Shown piece by piece: positions 17,349-26,546 of a stretch of DNA of 42,685 bases. A program made the translations under genes and the position numbers. Position 1 is the stretch's first letter. The number at the start of each line of letters is the position of its first letter. The notes below the pieces were generated by a model. That model saw only the letters and a list, made by a program, of their open reading frames with translations, searched no databases and had not been told where the DNA came from. Location of the stretch: positions 1 through 42,685 of the forward strand of contig JABDLA010000097.1 of the NCBI GenBank assembly GCA_013001965.1. The letters are read 5' to 3'. This DNA comes from Flavobacteriaceae bacterium (GTDB lineage: Bacteria > Bacteroidota > Bacteroidia > Flavobacteriales > Flavobacteriaceae).

Positions 17349-19844
17349 TTATAGTAATCCAAATTGTCCAAAATGATGATTGAAATGTTTTGTGTGAAAT
17401 AAACGCCATTCAAATCTGTTCAATTCACCAAAAACTATATTTTTTGTCGTTATTTCCGCATTGTCCTTAAAGTGATCTTCGTACTGATCATAAGCCTCCA
17501 GCATGCTTTTCTTTGCAGCTTCCAAATTCTCATGTGTTAATTTTTGAAGATCTTTTTCTAACAATTCCGGAGCATTATGATTTCTAGGCATGGGTCGATG
17601 ATTATATAGTGAATCATGAACTTTTTCCAAATGTTCTTCAGGTGTTGAATATTCAAAATCCTGAATTTCACCTGAAGCTATTCTAAGGGAATATTCCAGA
17701 TGCTCCACCATGTGTTGCGGGGTCATCGTACCCCATTTTGCTTTGGTTTCTTCTGTCAGTTTATTCAAATAAGCTTCTATCGTTTCCCTGTTTATTTCAG
17801 CAAAGGGGTTTTTCTTCTGAACCATGGTCAAAACCGTAGCAATAGCCACTAATTCTTCCTCAGCATCAAAAACTTCAGCATACCATTTTACAATACCTGA
17901 AGGTAATTCAGGTCCGCGAACATCCCGATCTATTTTCTGCTTACATGTTAAGCGGACAGATATGCTGTCATTGTGATATATGGGTCGTAAAAAACGACAA
18001 TCTTCCAATCCGTAATTGGCAGCTACCGGTCCTTTATCCGGATGAACGAAGAGGCCAGCCGCTGCTGCTAAAATGAAATAGCCATGAGCCGTTCGTTGTT
18101 TGAAAATGCTGCCTTCCAAGGCGGTAATATCAGTATGAGCGTAAAAATGATCCCAGGTCAGATTAGAGAAATTAATGATATCACTATCGGTTATTGTCCT
18201 GCTATGTGTTTTTAAAGACATACCGGGTTCAATATCTTCCCAATGGTATTTAAACGGATGTTTTTCAGAATCTTTATAGGCACCTCCGGGCTGGTAAATG
18301 CCAGTTATTTCTGTTAGGGTTGTTGGCGTACCTTGAATGGCAGTACGTTGCAAATAATGTTTCACGCCACGCATTCCGCCCATCTCTTCACCACCACCTG
18401 CTCGACCTGGTCCTCCATGAACCAGCGTGGGCAACGGTGATCCATGACCTGTACTTTCTTTCGCATTTTCGCGATTCAGAACTAAAATACGTCCATGATG
18501 GCTTGCAGCATTGACCACATATTCTTTTGCAATAACATCATCAAAAGTTATAATTGAAGACACCAATGAACCTTTTCCCATTTTTGATAATTCTATGGCC
18601 TCATCAAGATTTTTATATGGCATGATCGTACTCACAGGACCGAAGGCTTCTTGCTCGTGCACCGCAGAATTATTGAACGGATGATCTTCTCTTAATACAA
18701 TTGGGCTGAAAAATGCGCCTTTTTCAAAGTCGGCACCTAATGTTTCGATCTTATCTAAATGACCATAAACGATCTGAGCCTTTTTAGCTATCTCCTTAAC
18801 ACTATTCTTAACCTCGTCAACTTGCTCCTTGCTGATCAATGACCCCATTCTCACTTCTTTGAGTCTTGGGTCACCAATAACAACCTTATCCAGAGCTTTT
18901 CCAAGTGAAATTTGAACATCTTCAATAAGGTTTTCCGGAACAATGATACGGCGGATCGCAGTACATTTTTGGCCGCACTTCACAGTCATTTCTTTTCTAA
19001 CTTCTTTAATGAATAAGTCGAATTCCGGTGTTCCGGGAACCGCATCTTCACCAAGAATAGAGGCATTCAATGAATCGGCTTCCATGGTAAACGGCACCGC
19101 TTCCTGAATGATTCTTGGATGCGCTTTTAGAAGGCGACCTGTTTCAGCCGAACCTGTAAAGGTTACAACATCCTGAGATTCAACAGCATCCAATATTGTG
19201 CGTACTGTTCCATTTAATATTTGTAATGCGCCTTCAGGCAGAATTTTTGAATTAATGATCTCCCGTGCAACGGCCTCGGCCAAATAAGAAGATGAAGGCG
19301 CCGGAAGGACTACTGCTGGAACACCGGCCATCCAGTTGACTGCACATTTTTCAAGCATGCCCCAGACCGGAAAATTAAAAGCGTTGATATGAACAGCCAC
19401 GCCCTTTTTCGGGGTCATGATATGGTGAGCCATAAATCGTCCGCCTCGAGACAGATCGATAGGGTCACCTTCAACATGATAGGACTGATTTGGAAATAAT
19501 TTCCGAAGCGATGCATTGGCAAAGAGATTTCCAAAACCACCTTCGATATCGATCCAGCTGTCAACTTTTGTAGCACCCGTTCGATAGCTCAAATCATAAA
19601 ATCCATCTTTATGCCTAGTAAGATACAAAGCGAGTTTCTTCAACATATTACCACGTTCCTGAAAGGTCATACTTCGCAATACTTCACCACCCTTGGTTCT
19701 TCCGTAATTTAGAATCTCCGGAACATTAAGGCCCTCAACTGCCGTGTAGGCAATAAGTTCACCGGTTATCGCGTCAAAAACGGGAAAACCATTGTCAGAT
19801 CCTTCGATCCATTGACCTTGTGCATAATGTTGTATTTTTTTCAT
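17349..19844 (-). CDS. paaZ: PaaZ, oxepin-CoA hydrolase / semialdehyde dehydrogenase with extra C-terminal DinB-like domain
   Basis: Opens the oxepin-CoA ring and oxidises the resulting aldehyde to 3-oxo-5,6-dehydrosuberyl-CoA. Residues 1 to about 520 are an aldehyde dehydrogenase, with the nucleophile Cys294 in GQKCTAIRR and the general base Glu in FTMEADSLNAS. Residues about 535-675 form a MaoC/hot-dog hydratase, with Asp565 and His570 in DHFYAHTD matching the known hydrolase pair of E. coli PaaZ. E. coli PaaZ has 681 residues; this protein has 831. The additional ~150 C-terminal residues contain WGTMTPQHMVEHL and KHFNHHFGQFGLL, which look like a DinB/DUF1569 four-helix domain with conserved histidines. 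The role of the added domain is unknown. It starts ten bases after the SDR stop. Confidence 0.94.
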   Translation of the reverse strand: MKKIQHYAQGQWIEGSDNGFPVFDAITGELIAYTAVEGLNVPEILNYGRTKGGEVLRSMTFQERGNMLKKLALYLTRHKDGFYDLSYRTGATKVDSWIDIEGGFGNLFANASLRKLFPNQSYHVEGDPIDLSRGGRFMAHHIMTPKKGVAVHINAFNFPVWGMLEKCAVNWMAGVPAVVLPAPSSSYLAEAVAREIINSKILPEGALQILNGTVRTILDAVESQDVVTFTGSAETGRLLKAHPRIIQEAVPFTMEADSLNASILGEDAVPGTPEFDLFIKEVRKEMTVKCGQKCTAIRRIIVPENLIEDVQISLGKALDKVVIGDPRLKEVRMGSLISKEQVDEVKNSVKEIAKKAQIVYGHLDKIETLGADFEKGAFFSPIVLREDHPFNNSAVHEQEAFGPVSTIMPYKNLDEAIELSKMGKGSLVSSIITFDDVIAKEYVVNAASHHGRILVLNRENAKESTGHGSPLPTLVHGGPGRAGGGEEMGGMRGVKHYLQRTAIQGTPTTLTEITGIYQPGGAYKDSEKHPFKYHWEDIEPGMSLKTHSRTITDSDIINFSNLTWDHFYAHTDITALEGSIFKQRTAHGYFILAAAAGLFVHPDKGPVAANYGLEDCRFLRPIYHNDSISVRLTCKQKIDRDVRGPELPSGIVKWYAEVFDAEEELVAIATVLTMVQKKNPFAEINRETIEAYLNKLTEETKAKWGTMTPQHMVEHLEYSLRIASGEIQDFEYSTPEEHLEKVHDSLYNHRPMPRNHNAPELLEKDLQKLTHENLEAAKKSMLEAYDQYEDHFKDNAEITTKNIVFGELNRFEWRLFHTKHFNHHFGQFGLL

Positions 19845-19853
19845 AATGTCTGT

Positions 19854-20456
19854 TTATGCCAATATTCTAATAATCTGTCCGTTGATCTTCCCCTCCACAC
19901 TCTTTAAATAACCATTCACTATTTTATGCATGGGAACAGGTGTATTTCCAGGGAAATAATCTTTATATTTTTCATACGAATCTTCAACAAGATCAGAGCA
20001 AACCGCGTTAATCCGGATCCCGTTTTTAAGCTCCAATGCCACGGCTTTCACAAAACTGTGAATGCCTCCATTGACCATTGCAGCGCTTGTGGTCATATCA
20101 ACCGGTTCATCGGCTAAAATCCCGGTCGACAAGGTTATCGATCCACCTTCATTGAGGTAATCTTTTCCAAGGCGTACAACATTTACCTGGCCCATAAGTT
20201 TACTTTTAATTCCGATGTAAAAATCCTCTTCAGAAAGATGTTCAAACTTATCCCATTTTGCATCGCCTGCAATGGAAACAATCGCATCGACTTTTCCAAT
20301 GGATTCGAACATAGATTTGATCGAGTCGGAACTGGAAAAATCAACATTAACATCGCCTGAATTCCGTCCTGCGATAAGGATTGAATGTTTTTCAGAAAGC
20401 CTTTCGCTCACTTTTCGCCCTATGGTTCCGTTTCCTCCTATGATCAGAATCTTCAT
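19854..20456 (-). CDS. Atypical short-chain dehydrogenase/reductase without the YxxxK pair
   Basis: A 200-residue Rossmann-fold protein starting MKILIIGGNGTIGRKVSE, whose glycine pattern binds a dinucleotide. The usual catalytic Tyr-x3-Lys is not present: the matching helix reads SAAMVNGGIHSFVKAVALEL, so Tyr and Lys positions hold Met and Gly. The upstream Ser region (SITLSTGILAD) is kept. It resembles the atypical SDR group related to Lin1944. I prefer ATG 20456, one base after the paaJ stop, over ATG 20471 inside paaJ. It is embedded between paaJ and paaZ, yet no known step of the pathway requires an SDR. Confidence 0.8.
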   Translation of the reverse strand: MKILIIGGNGTIGRKVSERLSEKHSILIAGRNSGDVNVDFSSSDSIKSMFESIGKVDAIVSIAGDAKWDKFEHLSEEDFYIGIKSKLMGQVNVVRLGKDYLNEGGSITLSTGILADEPVDMTTSAAMVNGGIHSFVKAVALELKNGIRINAVCSDLVEDSYEKYKDYFPGNTPVPMHKIVNGYLKSVEGKINGQIIRILA

Positions 20457-20457
20457 T

Positions 20458-21666
20458 TTATACCTTTTCAATTATTGCTGCATAGCCTTGTCCCACTCCA
20501 ATACACATGGTCACTAAAGCATAGCGTTTGTTTGTTTTTTGTAATTCGAGCGCAGCCGAATAACAAATTCGTGTTCCGGTCACTCCTAATGGATGCCCAA
20601 TTGCGATTGAACCGCCATTCGGGTTTAGCCTGGGATCATCATCCTTCAAACCCATTGCTCTTGTACATGCAAGTACCTGGGCAGCAAAAGCTTCATTGAG
20701 TTCAATAACATCCATATCATCAAGAGTTAATCCGGCTTTATCCAAGGCTTTTTTTGAGGCTTCCACCGGTCCGATACCCATAATTCTAGGTTCAACACCA
20801 ACTACCGCCGAGCTCACAATTCGTGCGATTGGATGTAATCCATAGTTCTTAACCGCGTCTTCTGAGGCGATTATTGTAGCTGCAGCACCGTCATTCAAGC
20901 CTGATGAATTTCCGGCGGTGACACTGCCACCATTTGGCTTAAAAGCCGGCCTTAATTTGGCCAAAACTTCCAAACTTGTTTCTGGTTTGACAAATTCGTC
21001 CTTTGAAAACAGAATCGGGTCTTTTTTCCGCTGTGGGATTTCAACGGCAACAATTTCTTCTGCCAATCTACCATTGTCTTGTGCTTTAGCGGCCTTCATC
21101 TGACTCCAATAGGCGAATGCATCCTGGTCTTTCCGGGAAATATTATATTTTTCAACCAGGTTTTCCGCAGTATTTCCCATGGCATCGGTTCCATATAATT
21201 CTTGCGTTTTGGGGTTGATAAATCGCCAGCCAAAACTTGAATCATATAATTTGGAATCGTTTCCGAAGGCAGAAGATGGTTTAGCCAGCACGTATGGCCC
21301 GCGAGTCATATGTTCTACACCACCGGCGATAAACAAATCTCCATCGCCCGATTTTATAGCCCGGGACGCATGGATGATAGCTGATAAACCCGAACTGCAC
21401 AAACGATTAACGGTTTCGGCAGGTACTGAAAACGGAATTCCGGCTAACAAAGACGCCATTCTTGCTACATTACGATTGTCTTCTCCGGCTTGATTCGCAC
21501 AGCCTAAAATGACATCGTCAAAATCTTCCAAAGGAATATTGGAGTTTCGAGCAACAATTTCTTTGATCACCAATGCCGCCAGATCGTCAGCGCGAACCGC
21601 TGACAAGGTTCCTTTATATTTTCCAATTGGCGTCCGAATGCCGTCTATTATATATGCTTCTTTCAT
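20458..21666 (-). CDS. paaJ: PaaJ, 3-oxoadipyl-CoA / 3-oxo-5,6-dehydrosuberyl-CoA thiolase
   Basis: A 402-residue thiolase that cleaves acetyl-CoA from both beta-ketoacyl-CoA intermediates, giving succinyl-CoA at the end. The acyl-accepting Cys is in NRLCSSGLSAI, and the C-terminal catalytic motifs GHPLGVTGTR and CIGVGQG are intact. The N-terminus (EAYIIDGIRTPIGKYKGTLS) and VILGCANQAGEDNRNVARM follow E. coli PaaJ (401 residues) closely, so it is PaaJ rather than a general FadA. It starts one base after the paaI stop. Confidence 0.95.
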   Translation of the reverse strand: MKEAYIIDGIRTPIGKYKGTLSAVRADDLAALVIKEIVARNSNIPLEDFDDVILGCANQAGEDNRNVARMASLLAGIPFSVPAETVNRLCSSGLSAIIHASRAIKSGDGDLFIAGGVEHMTRGPYVLAKPSSAFGNDSKLYDSSFGWRFINPKTQELYGTDAMGNTAENLVEKYNISRKDQDAFAYWSQMKAAKAQDNGRLAEEIVAVEIPQRKKDPILFSKDEFVKPETSLEVLAKLRPAFKPNGGSVTAGNSSGLNDGAAATIIASEDAVKNYGLHPIARIVSSAVVGVEPRIMGIGPVEASKKALDKAGLTLDDMDVIELNEAFAAQVLACTRAMGLKDDDPRLNPNGGSIAIGHPLGVTGTRICYSAALELQKTNKRYALVTMCIGVGQGYAAIIEKV

Positions 21667-21667
21667 G

Positions 21668-22075
21668 CTAGTCTTCCCAGTCTTTATTCGTCCTGTAAAC
21701 CACGCCTTTAAAAAGTGCTACAAGCTCTTCTCCACGTCGAACTTCAATAATATTGAAGCCAGTTTTATTATTTACCTTTTCAATTACCGATTCTGAAACT
21801 AAATAGTCCCCTTCTTCCAGTGCTTCGATATGATTGATCGAAGTTTCAATAGACACGGCATATTTGCCATGGGTGTTGGCTGCAAAACCAAAGGCTGTAT
21901 CAGCCAACGAATAACTGATGCCGCCATGGGCCTTTCCCATACTGTTCAACATATCCTTGCGCACCGTCATCCCAATTTTACAACGTCCTATTTCGCATTC
22001 AAGGATTTCTATACCGAGTCCCTGACTAAAGGCGTCGAGACTCAACATTTTGTATGGAATATCTTCGCCTTTCAT
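21668..22075 (-). CDS. paaI: PaaI, hydroxyphenylacetyl-CoA thioesterase
   Basis: A 135-residue hot-dog thioesterase. PaaI releases CoA from ring-hydroxylated or epoxidised side products and so relieves CoA trapping and epoxide stress. The core MGKAHGGISYSLADTAFGFA contains the HGG motif and the acidic residue of the helix (ADTA), as in E. coli PaaI (140 residues). The N-terminal LDAFSQGLGIEILECEIGRC matches the usual first strand. It overlaps the upstream dehydrogenase gene by four bases (ATGA). Confidence 0.94.
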   Translation of the reverse strand: MKGEDIPYKMLSLDAFSQGLGIEILECEIGRCKIGMTVRKDMLNSMGKAHGGISYSLADTAFGFAANTHGKYAVSIETSINHIEALEEGDYLVSESVIEKVNNKTGFNIIEVRRGEELVALFKGVVYRTNKDWED

Positions 22076-23241
22076 GAATAGAATGTTGATTTGTTTTTGT
22101 TCATTGTTCTCAATAAAACACTACAACGATACCGATCTTCATGATAGGTATTATATAATTCATCCATTTTATGAACACACCATTCAATGCCCATTTCGTC
22201 GGCCCACTTGAGGAGCCCTTTTGGATAGTTAACCCCTTTGGTCATCGCATTATCAATATCCTCAGTGGAAGCAATATTTAAAAACAAGGCATCAGCAGCT
22301 TCATTGATCAGCATTACTAAAACGCGCTCAAAAATATCTTGCGCTAATTGTGTGTCATTTAACTCTGCATTGTTTTCATAAATGGGTTTATTGGAGGCAT
22401 CATAATTATAATAGCCTTTCCCCGTTTTTCGTCCTAAGTAGCCTGCTTCCGATAATCGTTTTTGAGTAAATGAAGGCTTATATCTCGGATCGTAATAAAA
22501 AGCTTCGAAAACGGTTTCAGTCACGATATAATTGATGTCATTGCCTATGAAATCCATCAATTCGAATGGCCCCATTCTGAAACCGCCAATAGATTTTAAA
22601 CTTTGATCGATAAACTCAAAATCGGCAATGCCTTCTTCATATATTCTGAGGGATTCACCGTAATATGGACGTGCTAGCCTGTTGACGATAAATCCCGGAG
22701 TGTCTTTAGCTATAGCCACGGTTTTTCCCCAATCTTCAATTATTGAAGCGGCTTTTGATAATACTGCTTCGGAAGTTTGTAACGCAGGAACTATTTCAAC
22801 AAGCTTCATCAAAGGAGCAGGATTAAAAAAATGGATGCCCAAACAGCGATCGGGTTTATCTAAGGCTGACGCAATTGAAGCTATGGACAATGAAGACGTA
22901 TTGGTTGCAATGATACAATCTTCAGAAACATGGGATTCGATGGTTTTAAACAAATGCTGCTTGATCTCAAGGTTTTCAACTATTGCTTCAATAACGAGAT
23001 CTGAACCTTTCAAAACTGCAACATTGTTGTCATAGGTAATATTCGATTGAATGCGTTCTTTTTCATCATTATCCAAACGCCCTTTTTCTATGAGGCGTGA
23101 TAAAATTCGTTCCAAGGACGATTTCGACTTGTTCAAGGCCTCCTGATTGTTGTCAACTAAAATAACCTGACAGCCTGAGGTAGCGGCCACCTGAGCAATT
23201 CCGCTTCCCATTGTTCCTGAACCTATGATTCCTACCTTCAT
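22072..23241 (-). CDS. paaH: PaaH, 3-hydroxyadipyl-CoA dehydrogenase
   Basis: A 389-residue NAD-dependent 3-hydroxyacyl-CoA dehydrogenase that oxidises 3-hydroxyadipyl-CoA. The NAD fold begins VGIIGSGTMGSGIAQVAA. The catalytic His is in GIHFFNPAPLMKLVE, and TPGFIVNRLARPYY marks the start of the C-terminal domain. A second, shorter 3HCDH C-terminal unit follows (about residues 285-370, QDIFERVLVMLINEA and GVNYPKGLLKWADEMG). It is shorter than E. coli PaaH (475), lacking part of the second region. It overlaps the paaG stop by one base. Confidence 0.93.
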   Translation of the reverse strand: MKVGIIGSGTMGSGIAQVAATSGCQVILVDNNQEALNKSKSSLERILSRLIEKGRLDNDEKERIQSNITYDNNVAVLKGSDLVIEAIVENLEIKQHLFKTIESHVSEDCIIATNTSSLSIASIASALDKPDRCLGIHFFNPAPLMKLVEIVPALQTSEAVLSKAASIIEDWGKTVAIAKDTPGFIVNRLARPYYGESLRIYEEGIADFEFIDQSLKSIGGFRMGPFELMDFIGNDINYIVTETVFEAFYYDPRYKPSFTQKRLSEAGYLGRKTGKGYYNYDASNKPIYENNAELNDTQLAQDIFERVLVMLINEAADALFLNIASTEDIDNAMTKGVNYPKGLLKWADEMGIEWCVHKMDELYNTYHEDRYRCSVLLRTMNKNKSTFYS

Positions 23242-24026
23242 TAATTACCTTTAAAATTTGGTTGTCGTTTTTCTATAAAAGCTGCTACACCTTCAGCATA
23301 ATCCTGGCTGGAGGCAGCTTCAATTTGATATTCTGACTCCATATTTAATTGAGCCTCAAGATCGTTAATCATGGATTGGTTTAAAAGTTGCTTGATCATG
23401 CCCAGGGCTTTGGTTGGCATATTCGCCAGTTTCAATGCGGTTTTTCGAACCATATCATCAAATTTTTCAGCAGCTGCATATGTATAGATCATGCCCAGGC
23501 GCTCAGCTTCCATAGCCGATATTTTATCACCCAGCATCGCCAGAGCCGAAGCTTTTTGAAATCCTATAAGACGTGGTAAAAAGAATGTACCTGCACTATC
23601 AGGGATCAGGCCAATTTTACTAAAGGCCTGAATAAAACTTGCATTTTCATTGGCGATGACAATATCGCAGGCAAGAGCAATATTTGCACCTGCACCTGCG
23701 GCTACTCCGTTAACCGCAGCTACAATAGGTTTTTCAATGGATCGAATCCGTCTGATGATCGGATTGTAGTGCTCTTCCAGAATTTTTTTAAATCCCGGAT
23801 TCAATTCCGGTGAGGTAACTTCCTTCAGGTCCTGTCCGGCACAAAACGCTTTGCCGTTTCCGGTTATCACTATGGCTCTGACCGATTTATCAGAAGCGCA
23901 ATCGTCTAAAGTTTTCTGTAATCTTAATGCCATTTCGCGATTAAAACTGTTAAAAACTTCAGGCCTGTTCAGAGTAACAAATGCTACCTGCTTTTCAATC
24001 GTTATAAGAATAGAATTGTTGCTCAT
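23241..24026 (-). CDS. paaG: PaaG, ring-1,2-epoxyphenylacetyl-CoA isomerase
   Basis: A 261-residue crotonase-family enzyme that isomerises ring-1,2-epoxyphenylacetyl-CoA to oxepin-CoA. Motifs FCAGQDLKEV and GVAAGAGANIALACD form the oxyanion hole. The two Glu residues of hydratases are replaced (GAGAN, FIQAFSKIG), while the isomerase Asp lies in IGLIPDSAGTFFLPRLIG, as expected for PaaG. I start it at ATG 24026 (MSNNSILI), which gives a length like E. coli PaaG (262). The longer ORF to 24125 overlaps paaD and adds unrelated residues. Confidence 0.94.
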   Translation of the reverse strand: MSNNSILITIEKQVAFVTLNRPEVFNSFNREMALRLQKTLDDCASDKSVRAIVITGNGKAFCAGQDLKEVTSPELNPGFKKILEEHYNPIIRRIRSIEKPIVAAVNGVAAGAGANIALACDIVIANENASFIQAFSKIGLIPDSAGTFFLPRLIGFQKASALAMLGDKISAMEAERLGMIYTYAAAEKFDDMVRKTALKLANMPTKALGMIKQLLNQSMINDLEAQLNMESEYQIEAASSQDYAEGVAAFIEKRQPNFKGN

Positions 24027-24045
24027 ACTTTCTATAATATCATGC

Positions 24046-24546
24046 CTATTTAAGGCATTTAAAATAATCAAATGGTTCTTCACAGTCTTCGCATTTAAAT
24101 AATGCCTTGCATGCAGTAGAACCAAATTGACTAACTACTAATGTATTTGTCGACCCACAAAGGGTACATTTTACTATTTTTTTATTCCCAAGTAAAGCTT
24201 CCTTATCTGCATCAGGATCCAAGGGTGGTGCGATCCCATATTTCTCCAATTCCTGCCTGCCATTCTCTGTGATCCAATCGGTTGTCCATGCTGGTGAAAG
24301 CACCAATTCTATGCTTGCTTTATAGCCATTGTCGGATAAGGCCTTTTCAATATCTTCTGTAATAACATCCATTGCCGGACAGCCACTGTAGGTTGGTGTG
24401 ATCTTTATTATTGCAATATCATTTTCAATTGCTGCATATCTCACTACGCCCATATCTAAAACTGATAATACAGGTATTTCAGGGTCACTGACCTTCTGTA
24501 AAATGGGCCTTAGCCTAATGTCGATATGTTCTTTTTCAACTACCAT
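24046..24546 (-). CDS. paaD: PaaD, phenylacetyl-CoA epoxidase assembly subunit
   Basis: A 166-residue protein with a MIP18/DUF59 domain (residues about 10-100, KVSDPEIPVLSVLDMGVVR and YSGCPAMDVI) and a C-terminal four-cysteine zinc-ribbon-like region (CTLCGSTNT, KCEDCEEPF). PaaD is needed for an active epoxidase and is thought to help metal or Fe-S cofactor assembly. It overlaps the paaC stop by seven bases, consistent with the paaABCDE unit. Gene order here is E-A-B-C-D rather than the A-B-C-D-E of E. coli. Confidence 0.94.
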   Translation of the reverse strand: MVVEKEHIDIRLRPILQKVSDPEIPVLSVLDMGVVRYAAIENDIAIIKITPTYSGCPAMDVITEDIEKALSDNGYKASIELVLSPAWTTDWITENGRQELEKYGIAPPLDPDADKEALLGNKKIVKCTLCGSTNTLVVSQFGSTACKALFKCEDCEEPFDYFKCLK

Positions 24547-25292
24547 TTCATATTTGGATAGGCGCGTTGCATAAATTGCATGTCGCTTAAAATGTATCCC
24601 ATATGCTCAGAATGTATACCCTCTTTCCCACCTTTTTTAAACCATTTTGAGTCCGGAATTGTCAAAGTAGACTCTTCCAGAACATCAGTGATGTTCTGAT
24701 AATAGGACGCTTTCAATTGACTTAGGTCAACGGCAATGCCTTTTTCGATCAATAATTTTTCGGAAGCCGTTTGATAAAATAATTCTTCAGTGTAGGCCCA
24801 TAAATCGTTTATGGCCGCTTGCATTCTTTCCTTGCTTTCGGGGGTTCCGTCACCAAGTCGCCTCACCCAATCTGAAGAAAAACGATAATGATAACTTACT
24901 TCCTTAATCGATTTGCTCGCAATGGCTGCAAGAGTAACATCATGACTTTTTTGCAATTCTGATAATAGCATCAGGTGAAAAGCATCAAATAAAAACTGTC
25001 TACCCATGATAAAGGCAAAATCTGTGTTGGGTTGTTCTACCAACAATGCATTAACATACTCACGTTCATTCCTTAAAAATGCAATATCATCTTCGGTGGT
25101 TTTGTCATCAACCAATTTGGCTGCATATTGATAATAGCTGCGTACCTGCCCGAAAAGATCAAGTGAAATATTTGTCAGGGCAATATCGGTTTCTAAAGTT
25201 GGTCCATGACCACACAATTCACCAAGCCGCTGACCAAGGATCAGGCAATTATCTGCTATGCTCAATATGTAATTATATAGTTCTTTGTTCAT
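24540..25292 (-). CDS. paaC: PaaC, structural subunit of phenylacetyl-CoA epoxidase
   Basis: A 250-residue ferritin-like helical protein that pairs with PaaA in the 1,2-phenylacetyl-CoA epoxidase. Visible family blocks are DNCLILGQRLGELCGHGPTLE, DIALTNISLDLFGQ and KEVSYHYRFSSDWVRRLGDG. It starts one base into the paaB stop (shared base 25292). In known complexes PaaC is the non-catalytic partner that stabilises PaaA. Length is close to E. coli PaaC (248). Confidence 0.95.
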   Translation of the reverse strand: MNKELYNYILSIADNCLILGQRLGELCGHGPTLETDIALTNISLDLFGQVRSYYQYAAKLVDDKTTEDDIAFLRNEREYVNALLVEQPNTDFAFIMGRQFLFDAFHLMLLSELQKSHDVTLAAIASKSIKEVSYHYRFSSDWVRRLGDGTPESKERMQAAINDLWAYTEELFYQTASEKLLIEKGIAVDLSQLKASYYQNITDVLEESTLTIPDSKWFKKGGKEGIHSEHMGYILSDMQFMQRAYPNMKW

Positions 25293-25576
25293 TACATATG
25301 TTTTACGTCATCAGGAAGATCATAAAATGTAGGATGTCTGTAAACCTTGTCCTGAGCGGGTTCAAATAGCTCACCGCTTTTCTCAGGATTAGAAGCCGTT
25401 ATATGCCTGGATTCTACAACCCAGATACTCACACCTTCGTTACGCCTGGTATAAACATCTCTGGCATTTTCCAGAGCCATTTCGGCATCTGCAGCATGAA
25501 GGCTGCCAAAATGCCGATGTTCCAATCCGTTCTTGCTTCTTACGAAGATCTCCCAAAGAGGCCAATCTTTTTTCAT
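25292..25576 (-). CDS. paaB: PaaB, small subunit of phenylacetyl-CoA epoxidase
   Basis: A 94-residue protein with the PaaB pattern WPLWEIFVRSKNGLEHRHFG followed by LHAADAEMALENARDVYTRR, close in size to E. coli PaaB (95). It bridges PaaAC heterodimers in the epoxidase complex. It starts one base after the paaA stop and shares one base with paaC, so stoichiometric translation is likely. Confidence 0.96.
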   Translation of the reverse strand: MKKDWPLWEIFVRSKNGLEHRHFGSLHAADAEMALENARDVYTRRNEGVSIWVVESRHITASNPEKSGELFEPAQDKVYRHPTFYDLPDDVKHM

Positions 25577-25577
25577 T

Positions 25578-26534
25578 TTAAACCGCTTTATTTAATTTTT
25601 TTAATTTTTGTTTTTCAGCATATGCCATGGCTGCATCTCTTACCCATTCACCATTTTCCCAGGCGTCAACCCGTGCTTTCATACGTTCTTTATTACAAGG
25701 GCCATGACCCTTGACAACTTGCCAAAATTCGTCCCAGTCAATCGGTCCGAAATCATAATGGCCACGCTCTTTATTCCACTTCAGTTCAGGATCGGGTACA
25801 CTTATGCCGAGAATCTCAGCCTGAGGGACGGTTTGATCAATAAACTGCTGACGTAACTCATCATTTGTTTTTCGCTTTAATTTCCATTTCATGGATTGTT
25901 CGGTATGCGTTGATTCGGCATCCGTTGGTCCAAACATCATCAAAGATGGCCACCACCAACGATTTAGAGCATCCTGAGCCATTTCTTTTTGTTCAGCAGT
26001 GCCCTGGCAGAGTTTAAGCATGATCTCATAACCCTGACGCTGATGAAAGCTCTCTTCTTTACAAACACGTACCATTGCCCTGGCATAAGGCCCAAAAGAT
26101 GTATTGCATAAAGGCACCTGATTAATAATAGCCGCTCCATCAACCAGCCATCCTATGGCACCAATATCGGCCCAGCTTATCGTCGGGTAATTAAAAATAC
26201 TTGAGTATTTGGCCTTTCCACTATGGAGCTGATCATATAATTCATTTCTTGTAATCCCTAAGGTCTCACAGGCACTGTATAGATATAAACCATGGCCTGC
26301 TTCATCCTGTACTTTGGCAAGCAAAGCGACTTTCCGACGCAGACTAGGTGCACGAGTAATCCAATTGCCTTCGGGTAGCATACCAACAATCTCTGAATGC
26401 GCATGTTGTGAAATTTGCCTGATATGGGTTTGACGGTATTTCTCAGGCATCCAGTCTTTGGGCTCGATCTTCTCATCTCTGGCTATTCGAGCTTCAAATG
26501 TTTTTTCCAGATCCTTTATGTTTTCCTCACTCAT
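25578..26534 (-). CDS. paaA: PaaA, catalytic diiron subunit of phenylacetyl-CoA epoxidase
   Basis: A 318-residue bacterial multicomponent monooxygenase subunit that inserts oxygen into the aromatic ring of phenylacetyl-CoA. The two iron-binding E-x2-H motifs are [10 protein letters not shown] and [11 protein letters not shown], each on a long helix. Phenylacetyl-CoA is the true substrate, so the pathway needs a source of the CoA ester. Length agrees with E. coli PaaA (309). It starts 12 bases after the paaE stop and is followed by paaB with one base between them. Confidence 0.96.
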   Translation of the reverse strand: MSEENIKDLEKTFEARIARDEKIEPKDWMPEKYRQTHIRQISQHAHSEIVGMLPEGNWITRAPSLRRKVALLAKVQDEAGHGLYLYSACETLGITRNELYDQLHSGKAKYSSIFNYPTISWADIGAIGWLVDGAAIINQVPLCNTSFGPYARAMVRVCKEESFHQRQGYEIMLKLCQGTAEQKEMAQDALNRWWWPSLMMFGPTDAESTHTEQSMKWKLKRKTNDELRQQFIDQTVPQAEILGISVPDPELKWNKERGHYDFGPIDWDEFWQVVKGHGPCNKERMKARVDAWENGEWVRDAAMAYAEKQKLKKLNKAV

Positions 26535-26546
26535 ACTCTTGAATTT

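Noticed and set aside
17349-19844. Possible frameshift or gene fusion artefact at the 3' end of paaZ, because the protein is ~150 residues too long.
   Set aside because: The frame is continuous, the hydratase domain is complete before it, and the tail has coherent family-like motifs; I treat it as a real added domain.
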